Shown in pieces: positions 14,347-22,030 of a stretch of 23,020 nucleotides of DNA. Numbering within the stretch: the stretch's first letter is position 1; each line of letters begins with the position of its first letter. The DNA is taken from positions 2,953 to 25,972 of the forward strand of contig JAESUT010000013.1 of assembly GCA_016762995.1 (NCBI GenBank), written 5' to 3'. This DNA is from Gammaproteobacteria bacterium (GTDB taxonomy: Bacteria > Pseudomonadota > Gammaproteobacteria > Pseudomonadales > Pseudohongiellaceae). A program made the position numbers and the translations under genes. The notes below the pieces were generated by a model, which saw only the letters and a list, made by a program, of their open reading frames with translations, did not search any database and had not been told where the DNA came from.

Positions 14347-15894
14347 ATGGATTTGACCGCTTATGTGATCCTCGGGTATATGCTGTTCTTCGTCGCGGTG
14401 GGGATTTATCTCAGCCGTGACAATAAAAGTTCTTCTGACTGGGCAATCGGCGGTGGCACGCTGGGTGTTGGCATGCTCGCAGCCGGTATTGCTGGAACTC
14501 GCATCGGTGGTGCGGGTACTTATGGTGTTGCAGGGGATGTTATTACCGATGGCATCGGGCATCTCTGGTACGGCGTCAATTCCTTCGCTGCCCTGTTTAT
14601 GGTTGGTTTATTCTTCGCTATTCCTTATCGCAAGTTAAAACTTACCAGTGTGGGTGAGGTATTCGATAGGCGCTTTGGCTCGCGCCGTTGTCAGTCTCTG
14701 ACTAGTCTGTGTGTGCAGGCCGAGTATCTGGTGATAAATATTATTGAACCCTATGTAATAGCGACTATTGTCAGCGGTGTAACGGGATGGCCGTTCGGGA
14801 TCTGCATCATTATCGGCGCAGTAGTGATTGTGTTATTTACCGTCACCGGTGGATTAAAAGGTACGGCGATAACGAATATAGTGCATTGCACAGTCATCAT
14901 TGTCGGCCTGTCTGCAGTTGGTTATATAGCGATGCAAAATCTAGGTGGTTGGGATGCCGTGGTCGCACAATCGGAAATTAGGCTCCTTGAGGCGGGTAAA
15001 GATATTCCGTCGTGGTGGAGTTTTACCGGCATCGGCTGGGCAACAATTATCGCGCTGTTTATTTCTGCCAGGATTCACACGCCAGCTGCCTCGGTGTATG
15101 CGAACTATGCGAGTTCAGCAGCGAAGCAGGAATATCTTATCCCTGGCTTTTTCCTAGCGGGGGTAATCGCCGCACTGATGCCGATGGTTGCAGGATTTAT
15201 CGGTATTCTAACGATGGTGAGCTATGGCTCAGAATCTGGATTGTCTGGCTATCTAAACATTGCGCAACTCGCGATGGATACCGGGCCGTTACTGGGCGGT
15301 ATTGCCTTGGCTGCCGTGTTAGCCGCGGTAATTTCATCTGGAGCGCCAATTCTTTTGGCCAGTGCAACGATGTTAGTGAGTGACTGGATACCGGGCTCCA
15401 AGAATTTCTCCAGCGATAAGAAGCTGCGTCTTTATAAGCTAGTCACGGTGATCTATGGTTCTTCAGCGGCTTTCTGTGCTTGGTATTTTAACTTCGGCTC
15501 AGTGCTGCAATTTCTACTACTGGGGTTCGCGATGGTAGTGCCGCCGGCTATTGCGGTGACCTACGTGTTTTACTGGAAGAAGACGACGGAAAAAGCGGCG
15601 TTCTGGGGAATGTTGATAGGATTTGTATGCGGCTTGCTCATGTGGCTGCTCAACAACTGGTACTCGGGGGCTGAGAATGCCGATGTAGGTGGCTTTGCGC
15701 AGACCTGGTATGAGTTTTGTCAGTATCTTGGCGAGTGGCGAGACCCCTCGTTTCTAACATTGCTGTTGCCGGTCTTCACGATTCCGCTAATCACACTGCT
15801 GTTTCCTGCAAAGATTGATAAGGCAGAGACAGAGATGTCTGCTACGTTCTACAAAGACTTAGGAAGAATTCAGCGCAACTTTGATTGGGTCTAG
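14347..15894 (+). CDS. Sodium:solute symporter (SSS family)
   Basis: The product has 515 residues with the many hydrophobic segments of the LeuT-like SSS fold (13 helices is usual). The early segment WAIGGGTLGVGMLAAGIAGT, a glycine-rich unwound helix that forms part of the sodium/substrate site, is typical. So is LKLTSVGEVFDRRFGSR at about 97-113 in the first cytoplasmic loop. The substrate (organic acid, amino acid, nucleoside or urea-like) cannot be read from sequence. It converges on a ThDP-dependent enzyme gene, with a hairpin between. Co-regulation with the divergent amidohydrolase is possible but not shown. Confidence 0.85.
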   Translation: MDLTAYVILGYMLFFVAVGIYLSRDNKSSSDWAIGGGTLGVGMLAAGIAGTRIGGAGTYGVAGDVITDGIGHLWYGVNSFAALFMVGLFFAIPYRKLKLTSVGEVFDRRFGSRRCQSLTSLCVQAEYLVINIIEPYVIATIVSGVTGWPFGICIIIGAVVIVLFTVTGGLKGTAITNIVHCTVIIVGLSAVGYIAMQNLGGWDAVVAQSEIRLLEAGKDIPSWWSFTGIGWATIIALFISARIHTPAASVYANYASSAAKQEYLIPGFFLAGVIAALMPMVAGFIGILTMVSYGSESGLSGYLNIAQLAMDTGPLLGGIALAAVLAAVISSGAPILLASATMLVSDWIPGSKNFSSDKKLRLYKLVTVIYGSSAAFCAWYFNFGSVLQFLLLGFAMVVPPAIAVTYVFYWKKTTEKAAFWGMLIGFVCGLLMWLLNNWYSGAENADVGGFAQTWYEFCQYLGEWRDPSFLTLLLPVFTIPLITLLFPAKIDKAETEMSATFYKDLGRIQRNFDWV

Positions 15895-15938
15895 TCAGTT
15901 CTACGCACGGGCATCGAAAGCTCGGGGGAGTTCGGATG

Positions 15939-15963
15939 ACGAGAGCTAGAATTTAGCTCTCGT
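15939..15963. terminator. Bidirectional terminator-like hairpin between convergent genes
   Basis: ACGAGAGCTA (15939-15948) and TAGCTCTCGT (15954-15963) form a perfect ten-base stem with loop GAATT, midway between the symporter stop and the stop of the ThDP enzyme gene. There is no T-run on either strand, so intrinsic termination is unproven. Confidence 0.55.
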
Positions 15964-15976
15964 AACACACTGTTCT

Positions 15977-17542
15977 CTATCTCTGTATTTCGCCGTTGGC
16001 CTGAATAACGAAGGGGCCGGGTGTTTCGTAACTCTCCTCAAGCAAGGCGCAAAGCTCCTCGGCAGTATCGGCAGTAGCGCCCGGTACTCCGAAGCCCTTG
16101 GCCATATCGACCCAACTGAGCGAAGGATTGCCGATATCGAACAGGCTCGCGGCTATGTCACCAACCTCAGTGACGCCCAGCCGGGCATATTCCACATTGA
16201 GAATATTGTAAGAGCGGTTTGCGAAAATAACCGTCGTGACATTCAGGCCTTCTCTAGCTTGAGTCCAGAAACTTTGATTCGTATAGGCTGCGCCGCCGTC
16301 GCCAAGCATGGCTAGTACTGGTCTGTCGGGACAGGCTAGGGCTGCGCCGGTGGCACAGGGACCGCCCTGACCAATAGCACCGCCGGTAAGGCTGAGCCAG
16401 GTATTCGGCGCAGAGTTCTGACAATAAGGGTAGGCAGCATTGCCGCCTCCGGAATCGGTTGCAACGATTACATTCTCAGGCATCGTTGCCGCGACAGATT
16501 GAATGATAGATTTGGTGTCGAGCTCGCCACTTGGCTTGCCAATTTCAACCTTCTCGAAATTCTTAATTGCTTCATCTTGCGCACCGAGTCGCTCGCTCAA
16601 ACGCTGCAGCGCATCGATGGCATCTTCTTCGATGTACGTTAGGCGGCTGACTTTGCAGCCTTTTGGAGTGAGCTGTCCCGGCATGCCTTTATAGGCAAAG
16701 AAGCTCGCGGGGATCTGCCCGCCAACTATGATGAGGTTTTCAATGCCGTCCAAGGTCTTAAGAACCTGTTCGGGGAAGTAGGGCAGGCGTTCTACCGCTA
16801 CCGCTCCAGGGCCGCCATCGACGCGCCCCGGGAAGGTGCCGGTCATTAATCGACATCCAGTCTTGCTCGCGATCTTACTAGCCGCAGCGAGAGCGGCTGG
16901 GTCGGTAGCATGGTGCTCTAAAAGCATCATCGAGCGACCCCCTTTCTCTAGAAGCGGCGCTATCTTCTCGATCGCTTGTTCATCTATTTTGCTGCGCTGC
17001 GGCAGTGCATTCGGCATCACCGGTCCCGGGCTCTCGCCCCAGGCAGCATCGGCACCCATAATCAAGGTGGCGATCTGACCATTGGAGCCTGTACTTTGAC
17101 GTAGGGTGGCGGTGTACGCGTCCGCGCCGTCTTGCGCGAGAGTATCGTTGGTACTGCAAGACTTGATCCAAGAAGAATAATTCTTTGCGAGGGTTTCAAT
17201 GTCTGAAGTAAGTGGTGCATCAAAACCAACATGGTAGTTTGGATGATTTCCGACGATATTGATCATCGGTGAATTCGCACGGCGTGCATTGTGCAGGTTT
17301 GCTATACCGTTCGCTAAGCCCGGCCCTAAATGCAGAAGTGTGGCCGCAGGCTTGCCTGTCATCCGGGCGTAGCCATCGGCGGCACCGGTGCACACGCCTT
17401 CGAAAAGTGCGAGCACAGATTTCATCTGTGGAACGCTGTCGAGTGCTTGAACTAGGTGCATCTCGGAGGTGCCGGGGTTTGCAATGCAAAGCTCGACTCC
17501 GCAGTCTGCCAATGTTTCAATTAATGCGGTTGCGCCGTTCAT
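15977..17542 (-). CDS. ThDP-dependent enzyme of the acetolactate synthase/benzoylformate decarboxylase family
   Basis: The product has 521 residues in three domains. The N-terminal Pyr domain has the catalytic glutamate E48 in LFEGVCTGAADGYARMTG. A middle domain follows, then a C-terminal PP domain with the diphosphate-binding motif from GDG (414-416) to N442 (GDG, about 25 residues, then N). It is annotated as acetolactate synthase large subunit-like in many genomes, but the short length and lack of a neighbouring small subunit make a true branched-chain amino acid role unlikely. A 2-keto acid decarboxylase or carboligase is more likely. AAGGAG lies before the ATG at 17542. A 16-base palindrome is located 29 bases further upstream. 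Confidence 0.85.
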   Translation of the reverse strand: MNGATALIETLADCGVELCIANPGTSEMHLVQALDSVPQMKSVLALFEGVCTGAADGYARMTGKPAATLLHLGPGLANGIANLHNARRANSPMINIVGNHPNYHVGFDAPLTSDIETLAKNYSSWIKSCSTNDTLAQDGADAYTATLRQSTGSNGQIATLIMGADAAWGESPGPVMPNALPQRSKIDEQAIEKIAPLLEKGGRSMMLLEHHATDPAALAAASKIASKTGCRLMTGTFPGRVDGGPGAVAVERLPYFPEQVLKTLDGIENLIIVGGQIPASFFAYKGMPGQLTPKGCKVSRLTYIEEDAIDALQRLSERLGAQDEAIKNFEKVEIGKPSGELDTKSIIQSVAATMPENVIVATDSGGGNAAYPYCQNSAPNTWLSLTGGAIGQGGPCATGAALACPDRPVLAMLGDGGAAYTNQSFWTQAREGLNVTTVIFANRSYNILNVEYARLGVTEVGDIAASLFDIGNPSLSWVDMAKGFGVPGATADTAEELCALLEESYETPGPFVIQANGEIQR

Positions 17543-17570
17543 GTTGTGGCTCTCCTTCGATCTACGAAAT

Positions 17571-17586
17571 CGCGAACTTGTTCGCG
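17571..17586. promoter_or_regulatory. Perfect palindrome in a divergent promoter region (operator candidate)
   Basis: CGCGAACTTGTTCGCG has seven-base arms around TT. It lies 29-44 bases upstream of the ThDP enzyme start and about 56 bases before the TfoX-like gene start, between divergent genes. The arms do not match the Bacillus-type LexA spacing (GAAC-N4-GTTC). The regulator is unknown. Confidence 0.5.
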
Positions 17587-17641
17587 GAAAAGTTGGCTAT
17601 CATAGCATCAAAGATTGAACCCGCAATTATGAGGTTAGTAG

Positions 17642-18028
17642 GTGTCAGAGGAATCCATAGTGGCTATAAGCACCGAGCAGCGCGAATACGTTGCACACAT
17701 CGTTGACCTCTTGCAATTTATTGGGCCGGTTGAATCGAAGTCCATGTTTGGTGGGTTTGGCGTGTTTCTTGAGGGCTTAATGTTTGGTCTTATTGCTAAC
17801 AATGAACTCTACCTAAAAGTTGACACCCAAAATCGGCAGGACTATGAGGTGCTGGGTTTGCAGGCCTTTAGCTATGGGAAGAACGGCAAGGAATTCAAGA
17901 TGAGTTACTACCAGGCGCCGGAGGAGGCTATGGAAGATGCGGAGCTTTTGAGTACTTGGGCATCCAACGCCTACGGCGCGGCACTGCGCGCCGCCGCGAA
18001 AAAAGGCGCTAAGCGGAAAAAGTCCTAG
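17642..18028 (+). CDS. TfoX/Sxy N-terminal domain protein
   Basis: The product has up to 128 residues. The domain covers most of it: the MFGGFGVFLEGLMFGLIANNELYLKVD region at 35-61 and the FSYGKNGKEFKMSYYQAPEE region after it. It ends in a lysine-rich tail. The C-terminal domain of full TfoX/Sxy competence regulators is absent. Stand-alone N-terminal domains are common and of unknown function, so a role in competence is not implied. The start is uncertain between GTG 17642 (GAGG seven bases upstream) and GTG 17660 (GAGG eight bases upstream, VAISTEQREYV), and the second aligns better with family members. It is divergent from the ThDP enzyme gene. Confidence 0.75.
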   Translation: MSEESIVAISTEQREYVAHIVDLLQFIGPVESKSMFGGFGVFLEGLMFGLIANNELYLKVDTQNRQDYEVLGLQAFSYGKNGKEFKMSYYQAPEEAMEDAELLSTWASNAYGAALRAAAKKGAKRKKS

Positions 18029-18155
18029 AAAACCTTACAATTACTGCTTGCAACTATGCACCGCCGTATCGCGTCGCTGATGCTAGCTAATAGATGCAGA
18101 TGGTCAATTAGTTTACACTTAGTGCTTCGTATATTGGTCGCCTAGGGGGCATGTC

Positions 18156-19151
18156 ATGAAATCTCGACTTCTTACTTACGGTGCAGTGACCGCAGCTGTC
18201 CTGAGTCTTTGTATTACAACAGTTAAGGCGCAAGAAGACGACTATGTCGTACCGCGAACCGAATACGGCCAGCCTGATTTAAACGGTGTGTGGAATTTTA
18301 GCTCCTTTGTTCCTATGCAGCGTCCTACCCAATTTGCCGACAAAGAGTTTCTAACACCCGAAGATATTGCCAAGATTGCGAATCAGACCGAGGCGGGCCT
18401 GCAGGCATTGAACAATATTGGTGTCGGTGGCTACAACACGTTCTGGGTTGAGAATGCAGGCAGAGGTGATAACACTCGCACCTCACTTATTGTCTATCCA
18501 CGCAATGGCCGGGTACCTGAAACAGTTGAGGGCGTGTCGATTCAGATGGGCGGGCTTGGGCCGGATGAACCTGGCGTGCGGCCGGTGCGGATGCCAGTGG
18601 GTGGAATTGCGAAAGACGGTCCAGAAGATAGGGGTACGTCCGAGCGTTGTCTTGTCGGCTTCAACTCAGGACCACCATTCACGCCTAATTTGTACAACAA
18701 TAATGTGCAGTTGATTCTGGGTAAGGATACTGCCGTGATCATGACCGAGATGATTCACGATGCACGTATCGTTCCATTAGATGGTCGCGATCATATTGAC
18801 GACAGTATTCGACAATGGTCTGGTGATTCACGTGGTTATTGGGAAGGCGATACATTGGTTGTCGAGACCCGAAACTTCAATGACCTGACGCAGAGTTTCA
18901 GTGTTTTCGGTAGTTCCATCGACAAGGTTCTTACTGAGAAGTTTACGCGTGTCGATGAATTCACAGTTAACTACGAGTTCACAGTCGATGACCCGAGTAC
19001 ATTCAAGGACAAGATCACTGCAGTGATACCGATGGCGAAGCTTGATGGTTTGATGTACGAGTATGCCTGTCATGAGGGTAACTACGGCATGGTTAATATA
19101 CTTCGCGGTGAGCGCATGGAAGAACAGCGCGCCAGTGAAAACGGTCAATAG
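18156..19151 (+). CDS. Exported protein of an uncharacterised conserved family
   Basis: The product has 331 residues, with a signal peptide (about 1-25, ending VKA). The mature part starts in the pattern EYGQPDLNGVWNFSS. Recurrent motifs are RCLVGFNSGPP (164-174), EMIHDARIVPLDGRDH (198-213), QWSGDSRGYWEGDTLVVETRNF (220 on) and YEYACHEGNYGMVNIL near the end. C165 and C305 may form a disulfide. From memory this is a widespread family in soil and marine bacteria with no known function. The conserved His, Asp and Glu clusters could bind a metal, but that is inference. A GGGGG run precedes the ATG. It follows the TfoX-like gene after 127 bases and is probably separate. Confidence 0.75.
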   Translation: MKSRLLTYGAVTAAVLSLCITTVKAQEDDYVVPRTEYGQPDLNGVWNFSSFVPMQRPTQFADKEFLTPEDIAKIANQTEAGLQALNNIGVGGYNTFWVENAGRGDNTRTSLIVYPRNGRVPETVEGVSIQMGGLGPDEPGVRPVRMPVGGIAKDGPEDRGTSERCLVGFNSGPPFTPNLYNNNVQLILGKDTAVIMTEMIHDARIVPLDGRDHIDDSIRQWSGDSRGYWEGDTLVVETRNFNDLTQSFSVFGSSIDKVLTEKFTRVDEFTVNYEFTVDDPSTFKDKITAVIPMAKLDGLMYEYACHEGNYGMVNILRGERMEEQRASENGQ

Positions 19152-19236
19152 ATAACGAGGTATGAGGCGGGCTTTCTGGGTTCGCTTCCTCTACTCTTTC
19201 TTTTGCTTATTCATTCATTACTAGTGAACTTAACGC

Positions 19237-20220
19237 TCACGCTTCATCAGGGTCTAGCGAGATCATATGTGATCTCGCATAGCGATCGCCACATACGGAA
19301 TTTCCACTAAAAACCTCTCCTGCTCGAGCTAATTCTTCGATACTGATCGACAACTCTGCCGCCTGTGCGTTCTCTTCGACATACTTTACGTGCTTGGTGC
19401 CGGGAATTGGCACAAAATTAGGATCTTGTGCAAGCACCCAAGCAAGGGCGAGTTGCGCCATAGTGCAGGAGTTCGAGCGTGCGATTTCCCGCAGATCCGC
19501 TAACTGTTTAAGATTCTGCTTGAAATTATCTTCAAGGAACCTTGGCATGGTCTGTCGCATATCGTCATCGCCTAGGGCAGACATGTCAGTGATTACGCCA
19601 GCAAGAAACGCTCTGCCTAGAGGGCTAAAGGGCACGAAGCCTATCCCCAATTCCTTGCAGCAATCGAACACTTTGTATTCAGGTTCGCGGCTCCAAAGAG
19701 AATACTCTGATTGCACAGCGCAGATTGGGTGTTCGCTATGTGCCTTTCTTATGGTCGTGGAGGAACACTCGGAGAGACCAATATAGCGAATCTTACCTGC
19801 GCTCACACAGTCTGCGAGTGCACCTACACTTTCTTCGATGGGAACATTGAAATCACGGCGATGCAGGTAATACAGATCGATGACATCGGTATTCAGTCGG
19901 CGAAGACTGTCTTCGCAGGTCTTCTTTATGTTCTCGGGGGTGCAATCGACGGCGCGTTTTCCATCTCTGTCGACGATCCCGCACTTACTGGCAAGAATGA
20001 ACTCATGCCGGCGCGTAGGCAGGACCTCGCCAAGCAGGGTCTCATTGTGGCCGAGGCCATATAAACTGGCAGTGTCTAGGAAGGTATAGCCGATATCCAA
20101 TGCTCGATGCAGGGTTCGCTCCGAATCCGCTCGATTCGCCGCTCCGTAGGATTGAGACATGCTCATGCAGCCTAAGCCAAGGGCTGAAACCTGTAATTCT
20201 CCGAGTTGCCGTGTCTTCAT
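19237..20220 (-). CDS. Aldo/keto reductase
   Basis: The product has 327 residues in an AKR (beta/alpha)8 barrel. The catalytic tetrad is D49, Y54, K79 and H120 (FLDTASLYG, LASKCG, YYLHRRD). The NADPH-binding C-terminus (VPIPGTKHVKYVEENAQA) is typical of the AKR13/YakC-like group, which reduces aldehydes and ketones. The substrate is unknown. AGGAACAGATC supplies the ribosome-binding site before ATG 20220. It converges on the uncharacterised exported protein gene with 85 bases between. A tandem 11-base box lies upstream. Confidence 0.88.
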   Translation of the reverse strand: MKTRQLGELQVSALGLGCMSMSQSYGAANRADSERTLHRALDIGYTFLDTASLYGLGHNETLLGEVLPTRRHEFILASKCGIVDRDGKRAVDCTPENIKKTCEDSLRRLNTDVIDLYYLHRRDFNVPIEESVGALADCVSAGKIRYIGLSECSSTTIRKAHSEHPICAVQSEYSLWSREPEYKVFDCCKELGIGFVPFSPLGRAFLAGVITDMSALGDDDMRQTMPRFLEDNFKQNLKQLADLREIARSNSCTMAQLALAWVLAQDPNFVPIPGTKHVKYVEENAQAAELSISIEELARAGEVFSGNSVCGDRYARSHMISLDPDEA

Positions 20221-20283
20221 GATCTGTTCCTATCCACACTGTAGTGCCCGTTAAAATGGCAGAGATTCTACCATGTTAGCTCT

Positions 20284-20302
20284 CATTCAGATTCCATTCA
20301 GA
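20284..20302 (-). promoter_or_regulatory. Tandem direct repeat upstream of the aldo/keto reductase gene
   Basis: CATTCAGA occurs at 20284-20291 and 20295-20302, an 11-base period. On the minus strand the two 11-mers are TCTGAATGGAA and TCTGAATGAGA, nine of eleven identical. The position is 64-82 bases before the start at 20220. The spacing fits a winged-helix response-regulator box. The identity of the regulator is unknown. Confidence 0.4.
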
Positions 20303-20403
20303 CTCAACAGCGTACTCTTAACCCCTTCGCGGATAGAGCTAGCGACAGCTACCTCGCAATATCCACATTAATTAGCCTGTTTGCTGGTAGCACAGTCTGC
20401 CGC

Positions 20404-20447
20404 AAATCCTCACTCAACTAATGGCGGTTAGAGAGTGGGGATTTTTT
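20404..20447 (+). terminator. Strong rho-independent terminator with no gene in front of it
   Basis: AAATCCTCACTC (20404-20415) and GAGTGGGGATTT (20433-20444) pair over twelve positions with one G-T wobble, and the loop contains a smaller CTAA/TTAG stem. A T-run of six ends at 20447. It is oriented to stop plus-strand transcription, yet no plus-strand protein gene lies between the aldo/keto reductase start (minus) and 20404. A small RNA transcribed from within 20221-20403, or early termination of the DUF4105 leader, are the possible explanations. The minus strand has only three T residues after the stem. Confidence 0.7.
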
Positions 20448-20522
20448 ATGCCATTAGATCTAGGAATTGAGCATCCGGCATGGTCGCCAGCTTGGGTCTG
20501 AGAGTCGATACCTCAACTAGTT

Positions 20523-20546
20523 TTATCAATAGTAATTCTTTGATAA
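20523..20546. promoter_or_regulatory. Inverted repeat in the promoter region of the DUF4105 gene
   Basis: TTATCAA (20523-20529) and TTGATAA (20540-20546) are inverted around ten bases. The second arm, TTGATA, is also a fair -35 element, with a weak TATTCA 17 bases later. A regulator bound here would overlap the promoter. The start codon is at 20582. Confidence 0.4.
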
Positions 20547-20581
20547 GATTACAAAATTCCCGTATTCATAAGAACTAGACA

Positions 20582-21997
20582 GTGACTCCTAAAGTCCGGA
20601 TGATTTCTTCTCCTCAAGCAGGCAAATATGCAGCTCGCAGGCGTTTAATGCCTGTCTATTCTGCGTTTCTGTTAATCCTCCTAATATTCACTTTAGTAAT
20701 ACTTCCGCAATCGCGAGCTGCAGCGCTAGAGGCTATCGAATCGCCGGAGCAGTACTCCTTGCCAGCGGATATGAGTGGCGTCCACTTCTACTTAATTACT
20801 GTCGATGTGGGTAGCAAGGTCTGGGATAACTTCGGTCATACGGCACTGCGTGTAATCGACGAAAATACCAATACCGATATAGTTTTTAACTGGGGTTTAT
20901 TTCGCATCAATGGTGGTCCCGTTGCATTTTCTTACAATTTCTTCAAGGGAATAATGAACTACGAATTGGGAACGCGATCGCCCAATCAAGAATTTGCGAT
21001 GTATCGCTCCCAGGAGCGCAGCGTTTGGCAGGACAAAATTAATTTAACCAATCCGCAGAAAGAAATTCTTTACCGCCGCTTGCTTTGGAATCTGCAGGCG
21101 GAGAATATTGTTTATCCTTATCAGTATTTTTTTGATAACTGCACAACACGGGTGCGTGATTACCTCGATGAGGCTTTGTCAGGTCGAATATCAAGCGTGA
21201 ATGATGGCATCACTAGCAGTACTTTTCGCGATCAAGTTAAGGCGCACTATGAATCGGTGGCAGTGATTGGTTTCTCTCTCGATGTGTTGATGAACAGTAA
21301 TGTAGACAGATTGATGAGTGAATGGGAAGAGATGTTTTTGCCTCTCAAGCTTCGGGAGAGTCTGTATCTGGTTGAATCCGATGTTGCAGAAAATGGGGTG
21401 CGTAACAAGCTCTTGTCCGACCCGCAGGAGGTCATGCTGTTTGCTCCACCAACGGTTGCGACAGACCCCTACCAGATAGCCTCGATTGGGCTCTTAGCTC
21501 CGGTGCTGATGTTGTTGTTGATGCTAAAGAAAATTCCCATGTCGTATTTCGCGACCCATTCTAGAATCGGTTTAAAACTGCCAGGGTTTAATTTTCGCCT
21601 GCTGGGTTTATTAGGTATCGTGACTGCATTGTTTAGCGGTATTTACGGTGTACTCATGTTGGGAAGTTGGTTCGTATCTGAGCACTTGGATTTACACCAT
21701 AATATCAATTTACTCCTGTTCTGGCCTACTGATCTCCTTGGTGTATTCGTCGCGCTGCGCTGGTTGCTATTTTGTAAGCCTTGGCCTATGACTCACAACA
21801 GCACACCTTTTCTAAACTACTACATGATGGCGCATCTGGTAGCTATGTTCGTCTACGCGGTGGTGACTTTTTTGCAAATACTCGATCAATCGACGATGAA
21901 TATCGGCGTATATGTTCTGCCCGGCTTTGCTCTATTCACCTTGTTAATCTGGCTCGTAGGTTTTGAGCCAGTTAAACCCAAAAACAATTTTTTCTAA
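20582..21997 (+). CDS. DUF4105 (Lnb N-terminal periplasmic domain) membrane protein
   Basis: The product has up to 471 residues. A membrane anchor or signal lies at about 24-42. The periplasmic DUF4105 domain follows at about 55-270. Its conserved parts are NFGHTALR (H86), FNWG and DNCTTRVRDYLDEAL (C187); C187 and H86 look like a thiol-hydrolase pair. The C-terminal third is hydrophobic, with about five membrane segments (300-460). This architecture resembles the Lnb lipoprotein N-acyltransferase family described in Bacteroidota, but DUF4105 proteins in Proteobacteria are poorly defined and an acyl-transfer role is inference. The GTG start at 20582 is weakly supported. ATG 20600 or 20648 are alternatives, and the last starts right at the anchor. 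It is followed closely by an esterase gene. Confidence 0.75.
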   Translation: MTPKVRMISSPQAGKYAARRRLMPVYSAFLLILLIFTLVILPQSRAAALEAIESPEQYSLPADMSGVHFYLITVDVGSKVWDNFGHTALRVIDENTNTDIVFNWGLFRINGGPVAFSYNFFKGIMNYELGTRSPNQEFAMYRSQERSVWQDKINLTNPQKEILYRRLLWNLQAENIVYPYQYFFDNCTTRVRDYLDEALSGRISSVNDGITSSTFRDQVKAHYESVAVIGFSLDVLMNSNVDRLMSEWEEMFLPLKLRESLYLVESDVAENGVRNKLLSDPQEVMLFAPPTVATDPYQIASIGLLAPVLMLLLMLKKIPMSYFATHSRIGLKLPGFNFRLLGLLGIVTALFSGIYGVLMLGSWFVSEHLDLHHNINLLLFWPTDLLGVFVALRWLLFCKPWPMTHNSTPFLNYYMMAHLVAMFVYAVVTFLQILDQSTMNIGVYVLPGFALFTLLIWLVGFEPVKPKNNFF

Positions 21998-22030
21998 TCA
22001 ATCGCGGTCAAGTTGAAGGATAGGTTCATC

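Noticed and set aside
17269..17706. 145-codon plus-strand open frame
   Set aside because: It runs antisense through the ThDP enzyme and then out of frame through the TfoX-like gene. It has no recognisable motifs.
17642..18028. Competence regulator Sxy/TfoX
   Set aside because: Only the N-terminal domain is present, and such stand-alone proteins are not known to regulate competence.
20221..20403. tRNA gene, including tRNA-Sec, ahead of the orphan terminator
   Set aside because: No cloverleaf, T-loop GTTCRA sequence or acceptor stem pairing could be found.
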